NCBI GenBank assembly: GCA_037126765.1
Contig: JBBCBC010000026.1
Span: forward strand, 29,993,698-30,057,697
DNA: 64,000 nucleotides
Direction: 5' to 3'
Source: Stenogyne calaminthoides
Taxonomy: Eukaryota > Streptophyta > Magnoliopsida > Lamiales > Lamiaceae
Below are positions 12,121 through 23,440 of this stretch, piece by piece. The notes under the pieces are model-generated. The model was not told the origin of the DNA, searched no databases, and saw nothing but the letters and a program-made list of their open reading frames with translations. Position 1 is the stretch's first letter. Every line of letters starts with the position of its first letter. The position numbers and the translations under genes are program-made.

Positions 12121-14059
12121 AGATAACCTGATCATCCCGCTTATTTTTGCAGCCCCTTTTATTGTGACCAAGTTCTCCACATTTACCACATTTTGTTGGT
12201 CCATATTTCCTTTTAGCTTTATGACGATCTCTAGACTCAGCAGGGTCTTTTGCTCTACGCTTCTTTGGCCTCCCTGCTGACCTTCTATAAGGGGGTGGTA
12301 GAATGAGCCCATGATCACTTTTAGGCCAAAAGTGTGGACCCGTCAAAGGATATATACAATAGCGGTAAGCTTTCAAGAATGTCTCCCTTGTGAAATAATC
12401 ACTCACATAATCTTCATGGTTTCTCTTTATTTTTTCTATGGCAGCTACAACATGCTTGCAAGGAATTCCCGATATATCCCAATTTCTACAAGTGCATGTG
12501 TAAGTGTCAAGATTCACAATGAATTTCTCAGGTCTAAGAGATACCTCAAAGATAGCCCTCTGCCAATCCCCACATGGAGGTGCATCCCACACTTTACTAT
12601 CCACAATTGATATATTTAGCTTCTCGATTATGTGAGGACACAATTCACAATTTATTTTCCTCATATTTTCTCCATTTTCATACATTCTCGTCATCGCTTG
12701 AGACTGTATATTCTTAATTAAAGATGTAACTCCTCCACCTCTATATGCTAATATTTTACCATTGAAGCACTCAACAATGTTGCTTGAAATAGCAGATGAC
12801 TTCACATGAGCTTCAAAGCCAGCTTTGCTCCATCTTTCCATGCCAATATCAGTTAAGTGTTTCCAAGCCTCTTCACAAGTTTGTTGTATCTCATTCATGT
12901 GAACATTGTAGTCCACAATGGTGGTGGAATTTACTGCTTTCCAAAATTGATTCGCTACATGTTTATCTCTCCATCTTTTTTTTGAAATTATGGAACAAAT
13001 ATAAAACACATAGCCTATGATACTTGGACGGATACACGTCATTCAAAGCTGAAACAAGACCCTGTTGGTAAAATAAATTAAATCAACATATTAAGTAAAG
13101 TATGTACGTGATCATATTGATATAACAAAAGAACAAATTAATGCAAGTTATTACCTTTCCTTGATCTGAAATAAAAGTCCATCTTTCACCATGTGGGGAA
13201 CTAAGCCCAATATCTCTCAACAGGTTACTTAAAAACCAAGACCACGTCTCTCTAGTTTTTGAAGGAACTATAGCGAATGCTATAAGAAAGAGACAATTGT
13301 TTCCATCTTGAGCTACAACCCGATAAAAAGTCGACCTCGATAATACCCCTTCAAGAAGCATCCATCTATTGCAATTAAGGGTCGACATCCCGCTAAAAAA
13401 CCCTTCTTACATGCATCTATACATATATAAAGTCGATCAAATCGAGATGGTACTTCCGGAGCCAATATTTCAAAAAAAGTACCAGGATTAGTTCTCAATA
13501 ATTCCTCACGATAGTCCCACAATCTTGCAAATTGTTCATCGTGATTTCCATCCATAGATTGAAGTCTCTGAGATTTAGCAGACTGTGTATGCTTTTGCCC
13601 TACTAAGTTTCATATTAAACTCCCCAGCAATATGAGCTCCCAACTCTGACTCTGTCATATTTGGAAAATTTTTCAAGTCATTAACCACCTTCTTGCTCAA
13701 CCATTTGGTATCAATAAACTTGGCTTTTGCATCTCCTTTCTTACAGTTATGTTCTTCATAATATGTTTTCACCTCATAAGTTTCGAGGTGGCCCACTTTT
13801 GAACAGTAAATAAGCCATGGGAAATAATTGAACATCGTGCTCTACACCTTTTTCTATCTTTCCTCACAATTGATAAGCTATAGTTGTTGTATGCACTGTA
13901 ACTTTTCACAGTCTCGTAAAATTCTTCAATGGAAGAGAACTTTTGGCCTACTTTAAAAGACACTTGTTTGTTTGTACTTTGAACAAATATTGAGTCGACT
14001 TCCTCCCCGTCATCTGACGAATAATCATGAGAATCTTCTATGGTCCTCAATTTACTCAA
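12120..14059 (-). pseudogene. MuDR-type transposase of MULE-1 (frameshifted)
   Basis: Cut-and-paste transposase. Minus-strand order: 14059-13769 acidic N-terminus then MuDR N-terminal domain (FSSIEEFYETVKSYSAYNNYSL); after a frameshift near 13830, 13835-13575 (SKVGHLETYEVKTYYEEHNC); 13555-13083 the DDE core with the first Asp in LIAIDGCFLKG, again frameshifted near 13340; a 93-nt GT-AG intron 13154-13062; a further shift in an A/T run near 12980; then 12960-12120 with a SWIM zinc finger (CTCRNWDISGIPCKHV) and a C-terminal CCHC knuckle (CGKCGELGHNKRGC). MULE-2 shares the three frame breaks, so inactivation predates the duplication unless the consensus is wrong. The true start codon was not identified. 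Confidence 0.85.
13062..13154 (-). other. Intron in MULE-1 transposase
   Basis: A minus-strand donor GTAATAAC follows SDQGK and the acceptor CCAACAG precedes a frame reading GLVSALNDVYPSKYH, which restores the usual MULE sequence between the DDE core and the SWIM half. Confidence 0.65.
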
Positions 14060-14745
14060 AGGATTTTATTGAACCATTAGACAAAAGTTACTATGATTGT
14101 CGCTGTGTGAATTTGATAGAAATCATCATCTAACATCTACAAAGGGAGAAGTTACAGACCAAGATAATCAACAATGAAAAATTACTTTGATAATACACAT
14201 AGAATATGATTATAGAAATTTTAAAACTTGGTAAATAGATAAATTTTCCAATAGGCAACAAAGAATTCATGTTTAGCCGAAACAATAATTATAAGCACTT
14301 TAAAATGAAAATGAAAAGTTATTTTGGAGAAGTTAGTATCAACACTGACTTTTCTAATCACTATAGTAAATAGGGCTATGCAACGAAATTATCATTCTTG
14401 TAATTCCTAATGCTCAGTGTTTTATATAATATATATTGTTCTGCATCTGAATTGATTGTTCTCATATACTCTTTTTCTTAATCACTTTACACAGTGAAAG
14501 GAAAAAAATATTAAAAATTGATTATATGTCCATACCTCTTAGATCGCCAAAACTTGAGAATCCAGTGATTGATGAAAAGTGCAGATGGGAAAAAGAAAAC
14601 TAGGGCTCTGCAATATTTGAATCCTACATCTTTCATACTTACACCTTTGTTCATTGAAATAAAAGATTTTTCCCGCTTAGAGAAGAGAAAATAAGCCGCG
14701 CGGGAGAAAATAAAAAAGAGAAGTTATTGGAAGGGAAAATAAAAA
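14060..14745. other. MULE-1 5' non-coding region
   Basis: Holds the second arm of the internal direct repeat (14329-14462) and a short tandem duplication at 14705-14760 (AAATAAAAAAGAGAAGTTAT, two copies). No gene is seen. The promoter of the transposase should lie here. Confidence 0.5.
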
Positions 14746-14911
14746 AGAGAAGTTATTGGATTCCGTCAAACACCAGCCGTGAAGTATTCTAGATTTGAGA
14801 CTAATAATTTTAAAATATATCTTAATTTGAGAAAGAGTGAAATATGAAGCCCTAATTTGAGACAATTGTTAATTTGGGCCTTATTTTGAGACAATTCCTT
14901 AAATTCAGGCC
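14746..14911. repeat. MULE-1 right terminal inverted repeat
   Basis: Reverse complement of the left end, ending AAATTCAGGCC at 14911. The flank ATAATATGA is identical to that of MULE-2. Confidence 0.85.
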
Positions 14912-15123
14912 ATAATATGATTTTTTTCCGTTATTTTACCACTATTTCTTTTCAACTCATAAAATTAATTTTCCACAAATCTTTCCATCTATCTTTTCTC
15001 TAATTTAGGGATATTTATTTGTGGTCTAATTAATTAAGGGAAATATTGGCAAAAAAAAAATACTACCTTAATTTGTAGTTAATTTAATTCTAAAATGATA
15101 TGTATTAAAAATTGGAGGGAGTA
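14912..15123. mobile_element. Right half of a Stowaway-like MITE (split by the MULE in the parental copy)
   Basis: Ends with TTGGAGGGAGTA, the reverse complement of the TACTCCCTCC end typical of Stowaway/Tc1-mariner MITEs. Its left half is found only beside MULE-2 (27170-27283), so here it is a half element carried in by duplication. Confidence 0.6.
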
Positions 15124-15289
15124 TAAAGCACGAAAATCATCCAAGTCGTGTTTCAAGTTTAATAAATAGAAAACAGATTTAGTTACTCCACAAAATTACT
15201 TTTCACTTTATTACCTATACATTAAATACATCCCCCGACTGACTTTACAAAATAAATCGTAGCTGCAGCTTCAGTTCAATAATCCATTA

Positions 15290-15537
15290 ATGGCAATTTC
15301 AAAAAGGTTGTTCATTCACCTATCAAACTAATATACAACATATTACATATGTATAACATCAAATTCCTTTTCATATTAGATCTCTCTGTTTAATTTTTTA
15401 ATAAAAGATTTATTGGCACTTTGGCAGATGAAAGCTTGCCAAAGGATGGGAAAAATCGCGGTGGTGATGGCTGTAGAGGCCGTAGTTATGGTTATCGTAG
15501 TTATAGCTGCATGCTTGTTTTGAATTTCCAGTGGTAA
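15290..15537 (+). pseudogene. P1: plus-strand relic of the small secreted peptide family
   Basis: 15428-15537 follows an acceptor-like TTGGCAG and reads 36 codons: ESLPKDGKNRGGDG, then RGRSYGYRSYSC and a hydrophobic end LVLNFQW before TAA. The ESL start and RGG stretch match exon 2 of P2, P6 and P8. A candidate start MAISKRLF at 15290 resembles the first residues of exon 1 (MASKRS in P10), but the rest of exon 1 is missing. It lacks the terminal cysteine hairpin of the other copies. The spacer has a stop (TAA near 15392) where P3 reads TAT. Most likely a decayed copy. Confidence 0.5.
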
Positions 15538-16154
15538 TTTTTATTCAGATGAATTTTTAATTTCAATACATCAGATTTACAGAATTGAAGAATAAATATG
15601 GGTGATTGTCTCAATCTATATATGCCAAAAACATGGATAGTTATGGTCATTGTATTGATGTTTAATCCGGGGAGCATATTCGATGCTTCAATCATAATCA
15701 ATTTGCAATATTTTTCCAAAAAAAAAAAAACATGGATAATTATATATGGTGATTAATAAGGTCAATGAAAGATTAATTGATCATACACTTCATACAATTC
15801 AACGAGTTTCAAAATAAGTTAATCATTAATTACGTACAAATAATTTTAATTAACTATCTTCAGCCTATAATCCAAATTAACCCCAAACATTGTATATAAC
15901 TATATATATATATATCAGGAAAAAATATAACCAAAACAATCAATAATATCCTATGCGTCATATGCAAATAGCAAATTTTGATGACTCTACTCCCAATAAA
16001 CCCTAATTTATCTCGGCCAAAATGAAAATTTCTTTTGTAAACAGTTAATGTAACACCGTATGGCACAATAGATCAAATATATACCCATCATCCAACGATC
16101 TGAACTTGTAGAGAGATGTGTAATTAATTCTTTCATTATTTTCCCAAACGCACA
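15538..16154. other. AT-rich spacer between P1 and P2
   Basis: No gene seen. Contains an A-run at 15718-15730 and a TA dinucleotide tract near 15900-15915. The same spacer recurs at 33334-33870 and, from 38071, in the tandem copy. Confidence 0.6.
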
Positions 16155-16507
16155 TTACGGGCTGTCGCACCCCAAACCCCTGGACCAGGTTTTGCATGAA
16201 GCCATAGGGGCCGGAGGGGGAAGATTAACTCTTTGAATGCTCACACCAACTCCTCCCTTGCCGAAACTACGACCATCGCCACGCCTTCCGTCCTTCTCCA
16301 AGCTTTCATCTGTATTAACAACTTTTTTAAATTAAAACAATTCATAAGTATGAAGTAAATCATTTTAAATGATTGATAGCGTGCATGAAATTGTTACGAG
16401 AATATTGGAGCTTACTTGTTTGATCATGTGATGCAGCCACCTCAGGAGAGGCGAAGAAAGAATAGGCAATTAGCATACCTAAAAGATGTAAAGGAGATTT
16501 AGAAAAT
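16155..16507 (-). pseudogene. P2: small secreted peptide gene, start region overwritten by copia end
   Basis: Exon 1 (16476-16416 from an in-frame internal Met) reads MLIAYSFFASPEVAASHDQT, the second half of a signal peptide with an Ala-Ser cleavage region. A 106-nt intron (16415-16310, GTAAGC...TACAG) is followed by a 155-nt exon 2 (16309-16155): ESLEKDGRRGDGRSFGKG, a Pro-rich linker and the C-terminus SCKTWSRGLGCDSP. The product from the internal Met would be 71 residues. The family start ATG should be near 16507, but the codon there is TTT preceded by TGA, exactly where TE-B2 ends. Only one Cys pair remains where P6 and P9 have CC...CC. Probably inactive, unless the adjacent LTR supplies promoter and start. 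Confidence 0.6.
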
Positions 16508-16582
16508 CACCAATGATTGTGGTGATGGCAGAGCGTTTATTAAATAAAACGTGAGTACAGGATTACAACAGAAAGCCCACAA

Positions 16583-19560
16583 TTACAGGAGCAATAAATG
16601 GAAAATTACAACAAGAATATCTACCAAAAATATATGGTCAGCTATATTAATTATTATTCCTATTACCCCCGTCAAGCGCTGCGTGGGTAGAGGACACACG
16701 CAAAGCTTGGAACGTAAGAACTCGAAGGCAGGACGAGGAAGACTCTTCGTAAGAATATCAGCAAGCTGGAGGTGAGAGGGAACAAAACTGGTGACTAATT
16801 TTCCTGAAGAGATGAGCTCACGAACAAAATGATAATCCAAGTCAATGTGCTTTGCTCGTTTGTGTGCCACAGGATTTTGACTCAAAAATATAGCACTCTT
16901 ATTGTCACACAGAAGCGTAGGCCGGGTGGAGGAAGGCGACCGAAGTTCACGTAGAAGGTTCGTCACCCAGACTAATTCGAAAGCCGCATTGGCCATGGCT
17001 CGGTATTCGGACTCACAACTAGAACGGGCAACTGTGGGTTGTTTCTTAGCACTCCAAGAAACCAGGTTGCCACCGATGAAGATTGAATACCCATAAGTCG
17101 AACGGCGTGTCTCAGTGCATCGTGCCCAATCAGCATTAGAGTACCCCAGAATGGAAGAATCAGAACATTTGACAAAAGAGAGACCAAACCGCAAAAGTAC
17201 CCTTAACAAATCGAAGAATACGTTTCAATCGCTAAAAATGATCATCAATAGGGTGATCAAGGAACCGACTAACCGAGCTAACAACATAAGAAAGGTCGGG
17301 GCGAGTAATAGTCGACATCGAGAGCATCAACAAGGATCTCAGATAATGTAGGATCGCGAAAAGGAACACCATCAACGACAAGAGACTCCCTCGCCGCTAA
17401 AGGGGTGGAGACAAAGCCGACTCAATAATTCAGCCCCATGAAGGATATCATGTGCATACTTAGCTTGTCCCACAAACAAGCCATCGGCGTGTAAGATACC
17501 TCAAGTTAGAGAAAGTAATTTAAGCGTCCAAGATCTTTAATAGCAAACTCTTGATGCGCATTTGAGCAATAAAGGTCGCGTAAATAAGGAGCCATCATTC
17601 CTCGTAACAATTATGTCATCCACATAAAGTAATAGATAAATGATGAGATATACCTCTATGCAAATGGAAAAGGGATGAATCACAAAGACTCAAGAAAATC
17701 AAGATCGGTGAGGTACGAAGTGAACCTCTGGAACTGTGCAAGGGCGCCGACGAAGTCCGTAAAAGAGCTTTCTTCGGATGACAAACATGCTCGTGGAATC
17801 GAGAATCAACAAAACCTCGTGGTTGTGCCATGAAAACAGTTTGTCAAGAACACCATTGAGAAACACATTCTTGACATCAAGTTGATGAACGGGCCAACCG
17901 TGGTTTGACGGAAAGAGCCAAAATAATGCGTCTTTGTGGCAGCCTTTAACAACCGGATCAAGGTATGGTGAAAATCGCATCCGAGAATTTGAGTGAATCC
18001 TCGGGCTACAAGGCGATCTTTATGGTGCTCAATGGTTCCATCAAGATGAAACTTCGTGACGGAAAACCCACTTTAACCAACAATATTAGTGCCGGAGGTC
18101 GTGGCACTAGATCCCAAGTGTTGTTCAAACGCAGCATCAATTTCTTCTGCATGGCGGCAAGCCATTCGATGTTTGCTGCACTCTTAAAGCCACGGGGTTC
18201 AAATGTGGCCACAAGAGCCGATAACAAGGAAGTCGATGACAAGTCCAATGGGTAACGGGCTTGAAGACCCTTCGGGCCCGAGTGATCATATGGTGAGTCG
18301 GGGGCCCGAGAGAGCTGCGGGCGCCAGGCGGCGTGCTCGGCAGGGCAGCCGTCAGGGCGCCGCTCGTCGAAGGATCCTGAACAATGGGTCGCTTTCGTGG
18401 CAAAGCAGTCGACGGAACCATAGGAGCCAAGGGCCGAGGTTTCGGTAGAGTCGCCCGCATTAAAGGCGGATCGCGGGTACCTGCCGGGAGGCCGGGAGAG
18501 GGCAAAGGGGCGAGGTCTTGCAAAGGCCGCCGGGTTAGTGAAGGACCCGAGGCATCTAAAAAGGTCGTGACAACCAACTCGGACATCGGAGTGGACGACG
18601 ATTCTTTAGAGAAAGGGAAACAACACTCATCGAATTGGGCATGCCGTGTATGAAATACTCGAGATGAGTCAGGATCAAAACACCGAAAACCTTTGTAGAT
18701 GCTATTGTATCCCGTAAAATACACAAACCCGACTATGAGGCTCTAACTTGTTAGCGAAGATAATCCCAAGATACGGAACACACCACGACACCCAAACAAT
18801 GCAAGTTTGCATAATTGGGGAGCATAGCCAAACAAGGTTTGAAAAGGAGACGAGTCATGCAATACTGATGACGGGAGCCTGTTGATGATATAAACTGTTG
18901 TTGCAAACGCATCAAACCAAAGTGAAGCAGGAGCATGAGCATGAAATAACATAGATAGACCAGTTTGAATATGACGACGATGCTTACGCTCAGCCTACCA
19001 TTTTGTTGCGGTGTAGGGGCAAGAGAGACAGTGAAGGATGCTATTTGAAAGCATAAAATCGCGAACTTTAGCATTCACAAATTCAGAACCCCCATCACTT
19101 TGGAAAACCTTGATTTTGCGTTCAAACTGTGTGCAAACGAATGTGTGAAATTGAACAAGAATTCCATAAAACTTAGATTTTGCGCTGGCGGATATATCCA
19201 ACAAAAATCGAGAGAAATCATCAATAAAGGCAACATAATATCTGAAACCATCAGCAGTAGACACAGGTGCAGGACCCCATAAATCACAATGTATCAAATC
19301 TAAAACATTATCAGAACGTTTCTCATTAAACTGAAAAGATAGTCTTTTGCTCTTTGCCAACTGACAAGAAGAGCAAATATTCAGACTAGGCAAAACCGGC
19401 GATGAGATAAAAACCACGTTTATTCAAATAAGAAATGACAGAAACGGACATTCCCCAAACGTAAATGCCATAAACTAAAACTTGCTTTTCACTCCTTGTT
19501 CCGGATCGCGACCACCAAAGCCGGAACACCCCTGTCAAGGAAATAAAGACCTTTATCACA
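16583..19560 (-). pseudogene. TE-B2 pol: integrase, reverse transcriptase, RNase H
   Basis: 19560-18995: pre-integrase and integrase core (ICSSCQLAKSKRLSF, LDLIHCDLWGPAPVS, YYVAFIDDFSRF). 18952-18743: integrase end (LPSSVLHDSSPFQTLFGYAP). 18724-18137: LTR-retroelement linker (FTGYNSIYKGFRCFDPDSSR) with a Ser/Pro-rich stretch. 18248-17616: RT (NTWDLVPRPP, QLDVKNVFLNGVLDK, then a YVDDII-type active site at about 17605-17635). 17209-16583: RNase H (GYSNADWARC, YGYSIFIGGNLVSWSAKKQ, CESEYRAMANAAFELVW, ADILTKSLPRPAF). The RNase H block is the best preserved. Frame breaks lie mainly in the GC-rich linker and RT. Confidence 0.85.
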
Positions 19561-20823
19561 CCTTCCTTGGGCCAAAATTCGCTTCGTCATTCGGTTCTGA
19601 ATGGCAAAAAACTTGTCAGAAAAAATTACGTCAACTGGAAAATCGGATGTTAATTTACTGATAGACAGGAGGTTTTTAGTGATATGAGGCACCACTAAAA
19701 CGCCCAACAATTGAACATCTGCAGACAGTTTACTAGAGCCAATATGAGAAATATTCAACGCATTGCCATTACCAACAATAACTGAACCGTTACCAGAATA
19801 AGGCTCGTAGGAATCCAAAGTAGCAGGTTGATTGGTCATGTGGGCGTATACTGAGTCAAGGTACCAATCATGAGTGGGATCCGGCCACATTGCAAGCAGA
19901 TTTAAAGGCCTCTCGCCAAATTTGCGAGAGGAGACAACCTGCTTAGCACCGAGAAACGAGGACATTTGTCGGCATAATGTTCCCCTACGACATATTTGAC
20001 ACTTGGGAATATACGATCGACGCCCCTATTGGCGAACCGGAGAGCCACCATTCGAACCTCCACGATGGTTCAAGATCGCCCATGGCCAAACCGATTTCCA
20101 CGATGTCCATTGTTGCCCGATTGATTCCGTTATTCTGATTTCCATTGTGAGAACGACCAAACCGATTTCCACGACCACCATTAGGCATGGATTCACGCCC
20201 AGATTGTTTGGCGGCGACGGCAAAGAAAAGCTTGAGTGGATGAGGTTTCCATAGCCCAAGCATTGAGTCATATTGCTTAGCCCGACTTAAGAGATCACAA
20301 AAATTGGGAACCGGAGAGAACGCCATACGAGTATCCGCAAAACTAGCAAATTGAATACCCAAACCAAGCGTAAACCGGTGTCTTTTATCCCACTCAAGCC
20401 ACGGACATCCAATGGCATTTAATTGATCACATAGAAGTTTGAACTTCTTACCATAGTCATCAATGATGAATCACCCCTACGAAGGGAAAGAAGTTCTTCA
20501 CGCAGCTTGATGCCGAGAGAAGGCGAGAGAAGATGTTTTCCAAGGTGACCCACATATCCCGCATCGCCTTAGCATCCGGTAACCTCGTCACGCATCCTCG
20601 ACAAATGACGTGATTACACTCTCAAGAACTTTCGGTCTTTCACCCTCCATGCCGATCTGTTTGGATTACCGGACTAAACACCGCGCCGAGGTGACAAATC
20701 GACGGCCGGAACGATGGAGGAGCCGACGGCGACCCATCAAATCAAAACAATATGCCATGTGTTCGACTTGGCGGCGCCAGGGTAAGTAGTTCGCAGGACC
20801 TAACTTGATGGAGGAGACCATGT
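19561..20823 (-). pseudogene. TE-B2 gag and protease
   Basis: A candidate start at about 20823 reads MVSSIKLGPANYLPWRRQVE, the usual opening of copia gag. 20362-19985 gives the capsid end and an Asn/Gly/Arg-rich tail (GRGNRFGRSHNGNQNN) with a degenerate zinc knuckle near 19940-20000. 19965-19489 holds protease (DWYLDSVYAHMTNQ) and NALNISHIGSS. The Gly after Asp-Ser has been lost or misread in this copy. Confidence 0.75.
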
Positions 20824-20844
20824 TTATCATGGCGGTGACCGGAA

Positions 20845-22677
20845 TGTTGGGATTATACTGGAAAGTATGCTTTTACTTTGTATAATCAGACTGAATTTCG
20901 GACTTATTTACTGAAATAAATTGTTTATCACTGATGCTTTAAATATCATCGAATGTTACATATATTTACTGCATAACTGTTCAATAAATAGTACGTGTTA
21001 CATTGTAGTTAATTTAGTGATACCAGATCACATAAGATTAAATTAACAGTTCCTTGTAACCAAAAGTACACCATTCACGACCTAGATGGAAATGAACAAT
21101 CCATCGTGAAAGGTTGAAGTGTAAGGCTCAGATTGGTTTGTCTTGACCAAGAGATTACACTAGTGCATGTCTAGTGCACTGAAGAGGACCTACAGAAGGA
21201 CAAATTCTTCAGAACTGAACTAGGAAGAATTAGACCTCAGTGGTTTGTTATTTCTTAATCTTCGTCCCTTAAAGAGGATCGCGTGTGGTTAGTAACTATT
21301 GCTTTGACTTATTACGGGTAGAGAATCAACGAGATTCAATACTTTATATCTTGGGCAATATTATTGGTCACATGCGATTGCTAAGATTTAATACGGAGAA
21401 TCGTGTGTAAGTACGCTTGTTCGATTTGCCCCCTTGGGAGGTTCTTAAGTTTTATCATACCAAATCTTGCAAGTGGAACCAGTTTCCGGTATGGATAATA
21501 ATGTTGAACCGTTCCTTTACCAAGGATAAAAGATATTAATTAATGGAAAGCTATTTCAGTGGCTTGAATTAATTAATGGGCTAGATAATCTTAAACACGG
21601 GAAATAATAACCGGGAGCCATATTAATCGTAATATGGGTTAAGATGGATAGTGCAATATTAATTATGTAGTGGGATTAATTAATATTTATGGGCTTGAAT
21701 AATATTGTGGCTCAATATTGATAATTCAAGATCCATTGAAAGGTCCAATCTTAATTCTCCTAAAGGCCCCTCAAGTAGCCCAACATAAAGTCCAATAACT
21801 GAAAAAGGTGTTTAAAAATAAAATAAATTATTGTTGCTATTTTTCCTAAGAATTTCAAAAAATATGAATAAAAATGGGAGAAAGATTTTCTTTGAATTTT
21901 GTTATGGAATGAAGATATGTATTCTTGGAATACAAGATTATCTCATTAAATTCAAGAAATCTCCCACTTGGTTATTCATATGGAAATTTTCGAAAATTTT
22001 GAAATAAAGGGGAAAGAAAGATTTTCTTGATTTTCTTGAAAAGATATTATGGAAGATATGTATTTCTTGAAATACAAATATATCTCATAAATTCAAGAAG
22101 ATCCAAATCTTGGTTTCTTTTTCCTAATTTTTTCAAAATATACCATAACAAGAGAGAGTGGGATTTTTATGGAATATTTTAATTATGGAGAAAAGAATAT
22201 ATGAGATATATTCAAGATTTCTTGGAGATCAAGAAAAGATTTTTTTCCTCCCTATTCCATATGGAAAAATCGCCAACACCCTCTATAAATAGGGGATGAA
22301 TGTTTCATTCCCAAGTACAATTCCATGTCTTTGGAAAAATTAGTAAATCCACAAAGGTGGTGCAACAAATTTTATTTTCCTTTTTAATTGTTCATGAGTT
22401 TCCTTCCAACCGATTGACGAGCAAGGACTAGGAATACTTGGGAAGGCTTTTTGGTGTGTTTTAATCGACGAGACCATTGCCACTCCAAGAGGTTAGTTCA
22501 CGAAACTCAGAGTATTCCGCATGCGTAAGATTTATGTGAACTGTTTATATGCATGATTTGTTGTTGAATTATTATTTGAATTAATATAGGATTAATTCAT
22601 GCTAGTAATAATTGTCAGAATTAAATTTGTATTTAAATATTCATCCCGAATAGATCCGGACAAATAATTCCCCAACA
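20845..22677 (+). repeat. TE-C LTR, 1833 bp
   Basis: TGTTGGGATTATACTGG ... AATTCCCCAACA. It is the inverted homologue of 5452-7293. A TATA-like CTATAAATAGGGG lies at 22282-22295, about 390 bp before the LTR end, as expected for U3/R. Confidence 0.9.
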
Positions 22678-22679
22678 AC

Positions 22680-22691
22680 TGGTATCAGAGC
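22680..22691 (+). promoter_or_regulatory. TE-C primer-binding site (initiator tRNA-Met type)
   Basis: TGGTATCAGAGC begins two bases after the LTR end CCCAACA. Confidence 0.9.
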
Positions 22692-23440
22692 CTCGGTTTC
22701 GGGCTCTGATTTTTAAATTGTAATTTAATTCATTTTCATTAAATTTGAAATTGGATAGTAGAATTGCTAGATCTTTTTTGTAGGTATCCAATTGTCATGG
22801 AATTTAATGTGTTTATTTATGCATGCATATAAATTGTGGTTTTTTAATTCGATTCGTTCGAATTCGTTTTGCCTCGTGAGAAAATCCACGAGTAGATTAT
22901 AATTTGTTTGATTTAATCAATGTAATAAACTAGTCTAGATCTAGGTTTATTCATTTTTGTAAATAAATTGTAACCGGATCGGAAACGGAGGCGGAGACGA
23001 AGAATTAAAAGACGGGATCCTAATCTGGCGTAGGCGGCGTCGTCGCGCTAAACGCGTTGGCGGGAGGCACGCTACGACGACACGGACGCTGCCAAGACGC
23101 GAAAGCACGGCGGGCGGCGCAGACCGAGGCGGAGGGGCTGACTGGCGAGACGGAGGGGCCGAAGGCGGGATCAGCCAGGCGGCGGCGGGCGCGACATCGC
23201 TGGCGTGGCGGCGGGCGACGCAGGCAGACGCGGGCGGTGGCGCTGATCACGGATGAATGGGCGCGGCGAGGCAATACATGAGGCGGATCAAGATGGGCGG
23301 GCGACGCCAGCATCGCGACGCCTGCCGAGATCCGCCGAGAGTCGCTGAAGGGGCGGCACCGGCGGCGTCTTGTTTGCGCCGGCGACGCGACGACGGACGC
23401 CACTCGACACGGCCGGGGAAGTGCTAGGCGGTGCCCAACA
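22692..23440 (+). other. TE-C leader ending in a GC-rich island
   Basis: 22692-22995 is AT-rich and matches the TE-A leader. 22980-23430 is extremely GC-rich with CGG/GGCG words. The open frames it contains on both strands have low-complexity Arg/Ala-rich composition and are not called. The junction with unrelated DNA is near 23440. Confidence 0.7.

Larger units (their letters stand above)
9949..14911 (-). mobile_element. Mutator-like element MULE-1, about 5 kb
   Basis: Bounded by inverted repeats of about 165 bp starting GGCCTGAATTTAAGGAATTG (the left end lacks the first G) and carrying a MuDR-type transposase on the minus strand. It is a near-identical copy of MULE-2 (27284-32233). Its left end joins TE-B1 directly. 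Its right end continues into the same flanking DNA as MULE-2, so it arrived by segmental duplication rather than by independent transposition. Confidence 0.88.
9949..18937. repeat. Segmental duplication, copy 1
   Basis: Colinear with 27284-36815: MULE, half MITE, P1/P3, P2/P4 and the 3' half of TE-B. The left limit falls on the MULE terminus and the right limit is where TE-B3 is truncated. Confidence 0.8.
16508..20844 (-). mobile_element. Copia element TE-B2, most complete TE-B copy, lacking its 5' LTR
   Basis: Minus-strand order: gag start near 20823, gag, protease, integrase, RT, RNase H to about 16680, then a short 3' terminal region abutting peptide gene P2. The 5' side is cut by insertion of TE-C at 20845. 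The region between RNase H and P2 is only about 170 bp, so the LTR must be short, unlike the 1.8-1.95 kb LTRs of TE-A and TE-D. Short-LTR copia with a protease motif of the form DWYLDS..AHMTNQ suggests the Ale/Retrofit group, which is an inference. Confidence 0.85.
20845..23440 (+). mobile_element. Copia fragment TE-C (5' LTR plus leader), same family as TE-A
   Basis: Plus-strand LTR, primer-binding site and a leader that matches TE-A up to the GC-rich island. After about 23440 the similarity stops and no gag or pol follows, so the element is truncated. It is inserted in the 5' end of TE-B2, whose upstream part is not found on the other side. Confidence 0.8.

Noticed and set aside
23020..23403. 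127-codon minus-strand frame in the TE-C leader
   Set aside because: Same reason: it is antisense to the element, low complexity, with an overlapping plus-strand frame.
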